The translations under genes were made by a program, and so were the position numbers. Of a stretch of 64,000 bases of DNA, positions 25,842 through 34,458 are shown one piece after another; positions within the stretch are counted from its first letter, which is position 1, and each line of letters begins with the position of its first letter. Below the pieces are notes generated by a model, which saw only the letters and a program-made list of their open reading frames with translations, was not told the DNA's origin and did no database searches. This stretch comes from Sphaerotilus sulfidivorans (GTDB lineage: Bacteria; Pseudomonadota; Gammaproteobacteria; Burkholderiales; Burkholderiaceae_C): positions 122,211 through 186,210 of the forward strand of contig NZ_JACCPY010000006.1 in assembly GCF_013426975.1 (NCBI RefSeq), read 5' to 3'.

Positions 25842-27083
25842 ATGTCCCTGATCGCCCCCACCGAGCGCGGCCGCGAGCTGCTCGAGCGCCTGCAGGCCTT
25901 CTTCGATCGTCACATCTTCCCGAACGAGGCCCTCCACGAGCAGCAGATGCATGCGCTGCGGGCCGCGGGCAATCCGTGGCAGCCGGTGCCGCTGGTGGAG
26001 GCCCTCAAGCCGCTGGCCCGCGAGGCCGGCCTGTGGAACCTGTTCCTGCCGCATGCGCACAAGGGCGAGGGCGGGGTGTCCAACTTCGACTACGCGCCGC
26101 TGTGCGAGCTGATGGGCCGGGTGATCTGGTCCGGCGAGGTCTTCAACTGCTCGGCGCCCGACACCGGCAACATGGAGACGCTCGAGCGCTACGGCACCGA
26201 GGCCCAGAAGGCACGCTGGCTCGAGCCGCTGCTCGACGGCCGGATCCGCTCGGCCTTCCTGATGACCGAGCCGGCGGTGGCCTCGTCGGATGCGACCAAC
26301 ATCGAGTGCTCGATCCGGCGCGACGGCGACGACTATGTCATCAATGGCCGCAAATGGTTCTCGTCCGGGGCCGGCCACCCGAAATGCGAGATCTTCATCG
26401 TGATGGGCAAGACCGATCCCGAGGCGGCGCGCCATCTGCAGCAGTCGATGATCCTGGTGCCGCGCGACACGCCGGGCGTGACGGTGCTGCGCCCCTTGAG
26501 CGTCTTCGGCTACGACGACGCGCCGCACGGCCACATGGAGGTGCTGCTGGAGAATGTGCGGGTGCCGGCCGCCAACATCCTGCTCGGCGAGGGACGCGGC
26601 TTCGAGATCGCGCAGGGGCGGCTGGGCCCGGGACGCATTCACCACTGCATGCGCTCGATCGGCGCGGCCGAGCGTGCGCTGGAGCTGATGATCGACCGCC
26701 TGAGCGCCCGCGTCGCCTTCGGGCAGCCGCTGTCGGCGCAGTCGATCTGGCATGAGCGCATCGCCGAGTCGCGCTGCATGATCGATCAGGCCCGGCTTCT
26801 GACGATGAATGCCGCGAAGATGATGGACACCGTCGGCAACAAGGGCGCGCGGGCCGAGATCGCGATGATCAAGGTGGTGGCGCCCAAGGTGTCCTGCCAG
26901 GTGGTCGACTGGGCGATCCAGGCCCATGGTGCGGCGGGGCTCAGCCAGGACAGCTGGCTGTCGGAGATGTATGCGCACCAGCGCACCGTGCGGCTGGTCG
27001 ACGGGCCGGACGAGGTGCATCGCAATGCCATCGCCAAGCTCGAGATCGGCCGGCGCACCGGGCGCGGCCGCACGGCCGGCTGA
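25842..27083 (+). CDS. Acyl-CoA dehydrogenase
   Basis: This is a 413-residue FAD enzyme that oxidises an acyl-CoA to the enoyl-CoA. The fold is seen as an N-terminal helical domain ([33 protein letters not shown]) and a beta domain with [42 protein letters not shown] and [19 protein letters not shown]. The C-terminal domain has [56 protein letters not shown]. The Glu-like base is replaced by the branch form DGPDEVH, as in the plant-like/ACAD10-11 branch, which uses D/E in that strand. The substrate is unknown; related enzymes take short or branched or 4-hydroxy acyl-CoAs. The ATG at 25842 opens the family N-terminus. It is followed closely by ribA with no visible functional link. Confidence 0.88.
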   Translation: MSLIAPTERGRELLERLQAFFDRHIFPNEALHEQQMHALRAAGNPWQPVPLVEALKPLAREAGLWNLFLPHAHKGEGGVSNFDYAPLCELMGRVIWSGEVFNCSAPDTGNMETLERYGTEAQKARWLEPLLDGRIRSAFLMTEPAVASSDATNIECSIRRDGDDYVINGRKWFSSGAGHPKCEIFIVMGKTDPEAARHLQQSMILVPRDTPGVTVLRPLSVFGYDDAPHGHMEVLLENVRVPAANILLGEGRGFEIAQGRLGPGRIHHCMRSIGAAERALELMIDRLSARVAFGQPLSAQSIWHERIAESRCMIDQARLLTMNAAKMMDTVGNKGARAEIAMIKVVAPKVSCQVVDWAIQAHGAAGLSQDSWLSEMYAHQRTVRLVDGPDEVHRNAIAKLEIGRRTGRGRTAG

Positions 27084-27129
27084 GGTGCGGCGCCTCGGGC
27101 GCCTGCACGCCAGCGTGGATGCGGCGACA

Positions 27130-27870
27130 ATGCCGCTCCCGACCGACGATGTTGCGATGAAGCCCGAAACGACCTTCCGGCCGGCCAGCGAGCCGGCCGC
27201 TGACGCCCCTGAGGCGGCTGCCGAACATGCGCATGCCCATGTCCGGCGCGGCCCGAGTGCACGCCTGCCCACCGAGCATGGCGACTTCACCATTTCCTCT
27301 TACTTCGACCGCAGCACCGGCATCGAGCACATGGCTATTCACTGCGGCGAGCTGGCCGGCGCGCGCGAGGTGCTGGTGCGCGTGCATTCCGAATGCCTGA
27401 CCGGCGACATCTTCGGCTCGCTGCGCTGCGACTGCGGCCCGCAGCTGCGCCTGGCGCTGCAGCGCATCAGCCAGGCCGGCCGGGGCGTGGTGATCTACAT
27501 GCGCGGACATGAGGGCCGCGGCATCGGCATCGACGAGAAGCTGCGCGCCTACACGCTGCAGGACCAGGGCCTGGACACCGTCGAGGCCAATCTGGCGCTG
27601 GGCCATGCACCCGACAGCCGCCGCTTCGAGGCGGCCGCCGAGATCCTGCAGGACCTCGGCGTGGCCTCGGTCAGTCTGATGAGCAACAACCCCATCAAGC
27701 TGCTGGCGCTGCAGCAGCAGGGGCTGGAGGTGGTGCAGCGCGAGCCGCACGAGATCGACGCCAACCCCGAGAACGCCGCCTATCTCGCGACCAAGCGCGA
27801 GAAGATGGGTCACCTGCTGGCGCTGTCGTCCGCTGCGGTGCCCTCCCCGGCTTCGCGCAGCCGCCGGTAG
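27130..27870 (+). CDS. ribA: GTP cyclohydrolase II RibA
   Basis: RibA opens GTP to 2,5-diamino-6-ribosylamino-4-pyrimidinone 5'-phosphate, the first step of riboflavin synthesis. The 246-residue protein shows RVHSECLTGDIFGSLRCDCGPQ with the three zinc Cys, then YMRGHEGRGIGIDEKLRAY with the GTP-contacting residues. ANLALGHAPDSRRF and the end LMSNNPIKLLALQQQGLEVV, with the usual NNP(I/R)K stretch, follow. The first 45 residues are Ala/His-rich and unusual for RibA, so the ATG at 27157 or an internal start may be the true one; neither has a strong ribosome site. The 3' end overlaps the convergent AcoR-like gene by 61 bases. A DHBP synthase (RibB) domain is not fused. Confidence 0.9.
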   Translation: MPLPTDDVAMKPETTFRPASEPAADAPEAAAEHAHAHVRRGPSARLPTEHGDFTISSYFDRSTGIEHMAIHCGELAGAREVLVRVHSECLTGDIFGSLRCDCGPQLRLALQRISQAGRGVVIYMRGHEGRGIGIDEKLRAYTLQDQGLDTVEANLALGHAPDSRRFEAAAEILQDLGVASVSLMSNNPIKLLALQQQGLEVVQREPHEIDANPENAAYLATKREKMGHLLALSSAAVPSPASRSRR

Positions 27871-29840
27871 ACGGTGTTGCGGCTGATGCCGAGCCGGCGT
27901 GCCGCCTCTGAGAGATTGCCTTTGCAGGCGGCCACCGTGCGGGCCACCTCGGCCGCATCGGGCAGCGCGCGTTCCGCGCGGCCCGGCCCGCCCAGGCCGC
28001 CTTTGATGCCTTTCAGGTCCTGCATCGGCTGCTGCGCGAGCGTGGCCAGCTCCTCGCGCAGATCATCCGGCAGATGTTCGAGGCGGATCATGCGCTCATG
28101 CGGCTCGAGCTGCACGCTGGCCGCGCGCAGCGCATTGGCGAGCTGGCGCCCGTTGCCCGGCCAGGGGTAGTGCGCCAGAGGCTCGAGCAGATCGGGATGC
28201 ACCGCCGCCGCCGAGCCCGCCGCGTCGAGCAGTTGGCGGCACAGCGCGGCCAGATCGCTGCGCTCGCGCAGCGGCGGCAGCATCAGCGTCAGGCCGTTGA
28301 GCCGGTAGTACAGATCCTCGCGCAGCCGGCCGCAGGCCACCTCGTCGATCAGCCGACGCCGGCTGGTGCAGATCAGCGCGACATCGAGCGGCTGGGCCGG
28401 CTCGCCCGGCAGCGGCGCCAGCATGTCGTCCTGCAGCGCTCGCAGCAGCCGCGCCTGCAGCGGCAGCGGCAGATCCGCCACCTCGTCGAGCACCAGCGTG
28501 CCGCCTCGTGCGCTGCGCAGCAGGCCCGGCGCCGGCGGGCGCTCCAGCGGTCGGCCGAACAGAGTGTCGTCCAGCAGATCGGCATCCAGGCTGGCGCAGT
28601 GCAGCGTCCGCAGCGGCCCGTCGCGGCGCGGGCCGCTGCGGTGCACCGCCTGGGCCAGTGCGCTCTTGCCGCTGCCGGATTCGCCCTGCAGCACCAGTCC
28701 GACCGGCGCGCCGCTCAGGCGCCGCAGCCGGCCGACGATCTGGCGCAGCGTCGGATCGCCCAGCGCGAAGCCGGACAGCGCGTCGTCCTGTCCTGGCCTG
28801 TCCTGTGTCGTCTGCGCTGACCTGTCCGACGACGAAGGCGAGGGCGACGGCGGCAGGGCATCGTCGGGCTGGCGATCGGTGCGGCGCGCCATGACCTCGA
28901 TGCTGTGACTGCGGTCGACCCGCAGCCACAGCATCGTGCCGTCCGGACAGCGCAGCGCCCGCGGCTCGGCAGGCGTGCGTGCCATCGCCTCGATGCTGCG
29001 CAGGTCCAGGCCGAAGAGGCTGTCTGCGCGCAGCGCGCCGATGTGGCCGCGCTCCAGCTTCAGCATCGACAGCGCCGCCGCATTGGCGCCGATCACCCAG
29101 CCATCGTCCGACAGCGCCATCAGGCCTTCGGTCAGGCTGGCAATGCCCTCGGGCCGGGAATGAAAGCGCAGTCGCAGACCCTGCGCATGGCGGGTCTCGA
29201 ACAGGCGCTGCTCGATCATGCGCGCAGCCGAGCGCACCAGCCCGAGCGTGTGCCGGTGCGCCTGGCGGTGGTCGCTGCTGATGTCGAGCGCGCCGATGAT
29301 GCGCCCGGCCGGATCAACGATCGGCGAGGCGGCACAGGTCAGGAAGCCGTTGCGGTCCAGATAGTGCTCGTCGCCGTGGATCACCAGCGCCTGCTCCTCG
29401 GCCAGGCAGGTGCCGATCGCGTTGGTGCCGCGCCACTGCTCGTGCCAGATCGCGCCGGGGCGCAGCGCCACCCGGGCCGCGCGCTGGCTGAAGCCGGTGT
29501 CGCCGATCGCGTCCAGCAGCATGCCCTGCGCATCGGCCAGCAGCACCACGCTGTCGGTGCCGCGGGTCTGCTCGAACAGGAATTCCAGTACCGGCCGCGC
29601 GTGCGCGATCAGCTCGTGATGGCGGTCGCGCGCCCGCGCGAGCTGCACCGCCGAGGCATGCGGCCCGGCGCTGCCCAGGCCGGCTGGCGTCAGTCCGGCT
29701 TCCTGGCTGCGCTGCCAGGAGCGTTGCAGCAGCGGGGTCAGCGGCACAGGGCCGGCGTGGGGCTCGCCGCGCAGCAAGGCCTGTTTCAGGGGCTTCAGTC
29801 GTGGCGTCTTGCCCCCCGCAGGACGTCCGGAATGCTTCAT
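27810..29840 (-). CDS. AcoR-like GAF/AAA+/Fis regulator lacking the GAFTGA loop
   Basis: This 676-residue protein has the layout of sigma-54 activators of the AcoR group: a GAF region (about 70-220, with CAASPIVDPAGRIIGALDIS), a PAS-like piece (about 230-310), an AAA+ domain (about 355-570) and a Fis-type helix-turn-helix (NLSEAARRLGISRNTVYRRL) at the end. The AAA+ part keeps Walker A GESGSGKSALAQ, Walker B TLVLDEVADL and the Arg fingers in REDLYYRLNGL. The GAFTGA loop that touches sigma-54 is missing: after LFGRPLER the sequence goes straight to PAPGLLRSARGGTL. It is divergent from an aldehyde dehydrogenase gene, a typical target of AcoR-like proteins. Without the loop it may act as a repressor or as a partner. 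Confidence 0.85.
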   Translation of the reverse strand: MKHSGRPAGGKTPRLKPLKQALLRGEPHAGPVPLTPLLQRSWQRSQEAGLTPAGLGSAGPHASAVQLARARDRHHELIAHARPVLEFLFEQTRGTDSVVLLADAQGMLLDAIGDTGFSQRAARVALRPGAIWHEQWRGTNAIGTCLAEEQALVIHGDEHYLDRNGFLTCAASPIVDPAGRIIGALDISSDHRQAHRHTLGLVRSAARMIEQRLFETRHAQGLRLRFHSRPEGIASLTEGLMALSDDGWVIGANAAALSMLKLERGHIGALRADSLFGLDLRSIEAMARTPAEPRALRCPDGTMLWLRVDRSHSIEVMARRTDRQPDDALPPSPSPSSSDRSAQTTQDRPGQDDALSGFALGDPTLRQIVGRLRRLSGAPVGLVLQGESGSGKSALAQAVHRSGPRRDGPLRTLHCASLDADLLDDTLFGRPLERPPAPGLLRSARGGTLVLDEVADLPLPLQARLLRALQDDMLAPLPGEPAQPLDVALICTSRRRLIDEVACGRLREDLYYRLNGLTLMLPPLRERSDLAALCRQLLDAAGSAAAVHPDLLEPLAHYPWPGNGRQLANALRAASVQLEPHERMIRLEHLPDDLREELATLAQQPMQDLKGIKGGLGGPGRAERALPDAAEVARTVAACKGNLSEAARRLGISRNTVYRRLREAGEGTAADDSASR

Positions 29841-29946
29841 TTCAGTGTTTACCCTTATGTGTTTTCGTGCCGATTGTCTCGTCAGGAGTCAGCCGCTCAT
29901 GGTCCGATCCGTGACAGGTTTCGCCTTGTGCAGCGGCATCGGGTAT

Positions 29947-29971
29947 GTACTGTCTCGGCGAATGACAGTAC
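29947..29971. promoter_or_regulatory. Perfect 8-bp palindrome, candidate upstream activator site
   Basis: GTACTGTC (29947-29954) and GACAGTAC (29964-29971) form a perfect inverted repeat with a 9-base spacer. It lies 107 bases from the AcoR-like start and about 122 bases upstream of the -24 element of the sigma-54 promoter candidate, a normal place for an enhancer site. A lone GTGACAG half-site occurs near 29910. The binder is probably the divergent regulator; this is inference. Confidence 0.6.
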
Positions 29972-30092
29972 GGATCGTCAGGTTGGTCACTGAATGAGCG
30001 GTGAACAGCTTTCCAGCAGGAAACGGGCCATTCCTGCCTGAAGGGTCGATCCTGGGGGCGGAGAGCCGCCGGAATGCGCCGGATTCACGGGC

Positions 30093-30108
30093 TGGCACGA
30101 CCTTCGCA
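30093..30108 (+). promoter_or_regulatory. Sigma-54 (-24/-12) promoter of the aldehyde dehydrogenase gene
   Basis: TGGCACG at 30093-30099, four bases, then TCGCA at 30104-30108 fit the consensus TGGCACG-N4-TTGCA with one mismatch. The invariant GG and GC dinucleotides are at the right spacing. Transcription would start near 30120, leaving a short leader with GAAGGAGA before the ATG at 30157. The match is seen directly; use by sigma-54 is inferred. Confidence 0.7.
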
Positions 30109-30156
30109 ATGGAGGTGGCATCCCAACCCCTGGCATCAACACTGAAGGAGACATCG

Positions 30157-31677
<1,521 letters not shown>

Positions 31678-31717
31678 TCAGGCATCTCCTGATCGATTGA
31701 CGAGCTGTCATGCCTTC

Positions 31718-31740
31718 GGGGGACTTCGGTCCCCCTTTTT
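31718..31740 (+). terminator. Intrinsic terminator with TTCG loop
   Basis: The stem GGGGGAC / GTCCCCC is closed by a TTCG tetraloop and followed by five T: a textbook Rho-independent terminator. It lies 41 bases after the aldehyde dehydrogenase stop and 39 bases before the DUF779 start, so it would lower DUF779 expression or set the operon's gene ratio. Confidence 0.85.
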
Positions 31741-31778
31741 CATGGCTTCATCCATCCTTTCACGAGCGGAGAAACGAC

Positions 31779-32177
31779 ATGAGCGACATGACACCCCTCA
31801 CGCGGGTGAGCGCCACTGAAGCCGCGCTGGCACTGATCGCGCAGCTTCAGGCCCGCCATGGCGCGCTGATGTTCTACCAGTCCAGCGGCTGCTGCGACAA
31901 CAGCGCGCCCAACTGCTATCTGCCGGGCGAGCTGGCCATCAGCCCGAGCGATGTGCTGCTGGGCCACATCGGCGGCATGCCCTTCTACATGAGCAGTTCC
32001 CAGTACGCCTACTGGAAGAGCAGCCAGATGATCGTCGATGCGGTGGATGCACCGCTGGGCGGCGACAACTTCAGTCTGGAAGGCCCGCTGGGCAAGGCCT
32101 TTCTGAGTCGTTCGCGGCTGTTCACCGACGAGGAGTCCGCCCGCCTCGAGGCCGAGGCACCGCTGCCCCGGCCCTGA
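31779..32177 (+). CDS. DUF779 protein
   Basis: This 132-residue protein has the DUF779 signature: ALALIAQLQARHGALMFYQSSGCCDNSAPNCY with the Cys pair, then GDVLLG-like SDVLLGHIGGMPFYMSSSQYAYWKSSQMIVDAV. DUF779 genes regularly follow NAD-aldehyde dehydrogenases of the AldB/ExaC kind, but their function is not established. Conserved Cys in SGCCDNSAPNC may bind metal. The ATG at 31779 has GGAGAAA ten bases upstream. It is the second gene of the aldehyde dehydrogenase unit but is separated from it by a terminator. Its stop is 16 bases from the stop of the second nadC (minus). Confidence 0.85.
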   Translation: MSDMTPLTRVSATEAALALIAQLQARHGALMFYQSSGCCDNSAPNCYLPGELAISPSDVLLGHIGGMPFYMSSSQYAYWKSSQMIVDAVDAPLGGDNFSLEGPLGKAFLSRSRLFTDEESARLEAEAPLPRP

Positions 32178-32193
32178 GCGGCGCTCTGTCCGT

Positions 32194-33087
32194 TCAGCCC
32201 GCCGCAGGGGAGGGGGCGGCGGCCGGCTGCTCCCGGCTGATGCGCATCGTCACATCGACCGCGCGCAGGTGCTTGGTGATCGAGCCAACCGCGATGCGGT
32301 CGACGCCGGTCTCCGCCAGCGCGCGCACCGTCTCCAGCGAGATGCCGCCGGAATACTCGACCAGCGTGCGACCGCCGCACTCCCGGTGCTCGCGCACCAT
32401 GCGCGCCACGGTGCGCACCAGTTCCTGGGGCAGGCTCTCGACCAGGATCAGCTCGATGTCCTCGTCGAGCGCGATCAGCGTGTCCTCGCGGGTGCGGATC
32501 TCGGCCATGATCGGTACGTTCAGCCCGAGCGCGCGGGCGAAGGTGATCGCCTCGCGCAGGCCGCCGGCCGAGGCGATGTGCACATCCTCGATCAGGAAGC
32601 CGTCATGCAGACCCAGGCGGTGGTTCAGGCCGCCGCCAGCCAGCACCGCATATTTCTGCGCGCTGCGCAGGCCGGGCAGGGTCTGGCGGGTATCGACGAT
32701 GCAGGTGCCGGTCGTGCCGACCGCCTCCACATAGCGTCGCACCGAGGTCGCGGTGCCCGACAGGGTCTGCAGGAAGTTCAGCGCGGTGCGTTCGCCGGTG
32801 AAGATCGCGCGCGCCGGTCCCGACAGGGTGCACAGCAGGTCGTCGGCCTGAACCGCCGAGCCTTCCGGAACCGTCCACTCGATCAGGATCGAGGGATCGA
32901 GTGTGCGGAAGACCGCATCGAACCAGGGCTGCCCGCACAGCACCGCCGCTTCGCGGACCGTCACCTGGGCGGTGACCTGCTGGGCTCGCGACAGCAGCAC
33001 CGAGGTCACGTCGCCGCTGCCGATGTCTTCGGCCAGGGCGTTCTCGACGCACAGTTGCAGGTCGGCGGGCAGGCTGACGGTGTTCAT
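32194..33087 (-). CDS. nadC: Second NadC-like quinolinate phosphoribosyltransferase
   Basis: This 297-residue stand-alone protein is homologous to the NadC half of the 19987-18413 fusion and more like gammaproteobacterial NadC. It has LQTLSGTATSVRRYVEAV, DTRQTLPGLRSAQKYAV with the PRPP-side Arg, and GGGLNHRLGLHDGFL with the His-Arg pair. It ends EYSGGISLETVRALAETGVDRIAVG. It departs at one site: where the family has LIKENHI it has LIEDVHI, replacing the conserved substrate-side Lys with Glu. Whether it is active, has another substrate (compare ModD) or is a relict cannot be told. The start MNTVSLPADLQ at 33087 fits the family; further upstream the frame is basic and non-homologous. It is transcribed away from the recombinase-like gene. 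Confidence 0.85.
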   Translation of the reverse strand: MNTVSLPADLQLCVENALAEDIGSGDVTSVLLSRAQQVTAQVTVREAAVLCGQPWFDAVFRTLDPSILIEWTVPEGSAVQADDLLCTLSGPARAIFTGERTALNFLQTLSGTATSVRRYVEAVGTTGTCIVDTRQTLPGLRSAQKYAVLAGGGLNHRLGLHDGFLIEDVHIASAGGLREAITFARALGLNVPIMAEIRTREDTLIALDEDIELILVESLPQELVRTVARMVREHRECGGRTLVEYSGGISLETVRALAETGVDRIAVGSITKHLRAVDVTMRISREQPAAAPSPAAG

Positions 33088-33218
33088 GAGCGATTTTTTC
33101 CTTTTCTGGCGGGCTTTCGTGAATGCGCGATTCTGAGCCATTCGCGCAGAGCGCCGGTTCATGCCGCCATGCAGGGAGGCCTGCTTTGTGACGGAGCGTG
33201 CTTTCATGGTCATTTAAA

Positions 33219-33299
33219 ATACTAACAGCTTTGATTCGGGAATGATCTACAGGGAAAGACCGCAATGGCCTTGTCTTGAAAAATTATTTTCGTTAGTAT
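33219..33299. promoter_or_regulatory. Divergent promoter region with ATACTAAC / GTTAGTAT inverted boxes
   Basis: ATACTAAC at 33219-33226 and GTTAGTAT at 33292-33299 are inverted copies, 65 bases apart, in the A/T-rich gap between nadC (minus, start 33087) and the recombinase-like gene (plus, start 33306). One box lies right before the ATG at 33306. Such TTAGTAT-type boxes resemble operators reported for NrtR-type NAD regulators, but I cannot confirm this. The rest of the gap (33088-33218) holds a basic, nonhomologous frame only. Confidence 0.4.
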
Positions 33300-33305
33300 C
33301 TTTTT

Positions 33306-34427
33306 ATGGATGCTGCCACCTTGCCCCTGTTCGAACCTGCCCCGGCCGATCAGCTGGTCGCCCGGCTTGAGGCCTGCTTCCATTCCTGGATCGATTCGGC
33401 GCCCGCCCGGGGGCCCCGCGGCAATGGCCGGCTGCGCGAGGAGTCGGCACGCATCTATGCCGACATGTGGCAGGCCTTCATCGCTTTCTGCGTGCCGCCT
33501 CAGGCCGAGCCGTCTGGCGGCGAGCGCCTCATCCGGCTCGATCCGCTGCGACCGCCTGCTGCGGACGGCAGGGAAGCGCTCGACCGGCAGGCGCTGCTGG
33601 CCTTTCTCGAGCATGAGGCCATCCGGCCGCTGCGGCAGGTCCGCACCCGGCGCAGCCGCACCGAACTGACGCCGCGCTACGCCTGGCGACTGCTGCAGCT
33701 GATCGACCGGGTGCTCAACCACGCCCGCGAGCAGGAGGATCAGCCTGCCTTTGAACCCGCGCTGGCCCTGATGCAGGAGCCGCCGTTCTGCCATGCCAAT
33801 GCCGCCGCGCTGACGCCGGTGCCGGAGGTGCTGACCGATGCCCAGTGCGATGCCCTGATCGCGCACTGCACCGAATTCCAGTCGCTGGACCCCGCTGCCG
33901 GCGCGTCCTGGAAAGTCCTGCGCGACCGCTGCGCGCTGGCGCTGATGCTGGGTGCCGGGCTGGCGCCCGGGCAGGTCCGGGCGCTGCGGTCGCGCGACGT
34001 GAGCTGCGGCGGCGGTCACGGCGATCGTGATCCGGATCTGCCCTGGCGGCTCACCATCGTCGCCGATGGCAGCAGTCCGGAGCATCAGGTGCCGCTGGCG
34101 GCGTGGGCCGCCCGCCAGCTTCGCCTCTGGCTGGCGGCCCGGCGCATGCTGGGCGCGGAAATGCAGTGCTCCGAGTGGGTCTTCCCGTCGACCCTGTCGG
34201 GCAAGCCCTGGTCACATCCGGCCTGCCACCGCGCGGCGGTCGCGCAGCTCGATGCGCTGGCCATCGAGGGCGGTGCGCCCTTCAGGCTGCGCCACACCTT
34301 TGCGGTGCGTCAGCTCCAGGCGGGTCATGCCGAGGAGGATGTCGCGCGCTGGATGGGCTATGTCGATACCGGCCCGATGAAGCGCTACCGCCATCTGCTC
34401 ACCGCACCGGTGGCCGGCCTGGCCTGA
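33306..34427 (+). CDS. Tyrosine recombinase-like protein with degenerate active site
   Basis: This 373-residue protein follows the layout of XerC/D-type recombinases: an N-terminal helical (SAM-like) part (1-170) and a C-terminal catalytic fold (170-373). The fold is recognised by RCALALMLGAGLAPGQVRALRSRDV, QVPLAAWAARQL, PFRLRHTFAVRQLQAGHAEEDVARWMGY and the final KRYRHLL. The expected Arg of GLRxSE is Ala (GLAPGQ). The beta-hairpin Lys is absent (ADGSSPE), the HxxR His is Phe (FRLR) and the GH box is GY. Only the second Arg and the nucleophile Tyr remain. It is therefore probably not a working recombinase, perhaps a DNA-binding protein. No attachment sites or phage genes are around it. Confidence 0.7.
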   Translation: MDAATLPLFEPAPADQLVARLEACFHSWIDSAPARGPRGNGRLREESARIYADMWQAFIAFCVPPQAEPSGGERLIRLDPLRPPAADGREALDRQALLAFLEHEAIRPLRQVRTRRSRTELTPRYAWRLLQLIDRVLNHAREQEDQPAFEPALALMQEPPFCHANAAALTPVPEVLTDAQCDALIAHCTEFQSLDPAAGASWKVLRDRCALALMLGAGLAPGQVRALRSRDVSCGGGHGDRDPDLPWRLTIVADGSSPEHQVPLAAWAARQLRLWLAARRMLGAEMQCSEWVFPSTLSGKPWSHPACHRAAVAQLDALAIEGGAPFRLRHTFAVRQLQAGHAEEDVARWMGYVDTGPMKRYRHLLTAPVAGLA

Positions 34428-34458
34428 GCAGCGATCAGGAGCGCCGTCGCGCCGTCGC

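Noticed and set aside
33219..33299. ATACTAAC/GTTAGTAT boxes as phage attachment sites
   Set aside because: Attachment core sites should be direct repeats at both ends of an element; these are inverted and next to a gene whose recombinase residues are mostly gone.
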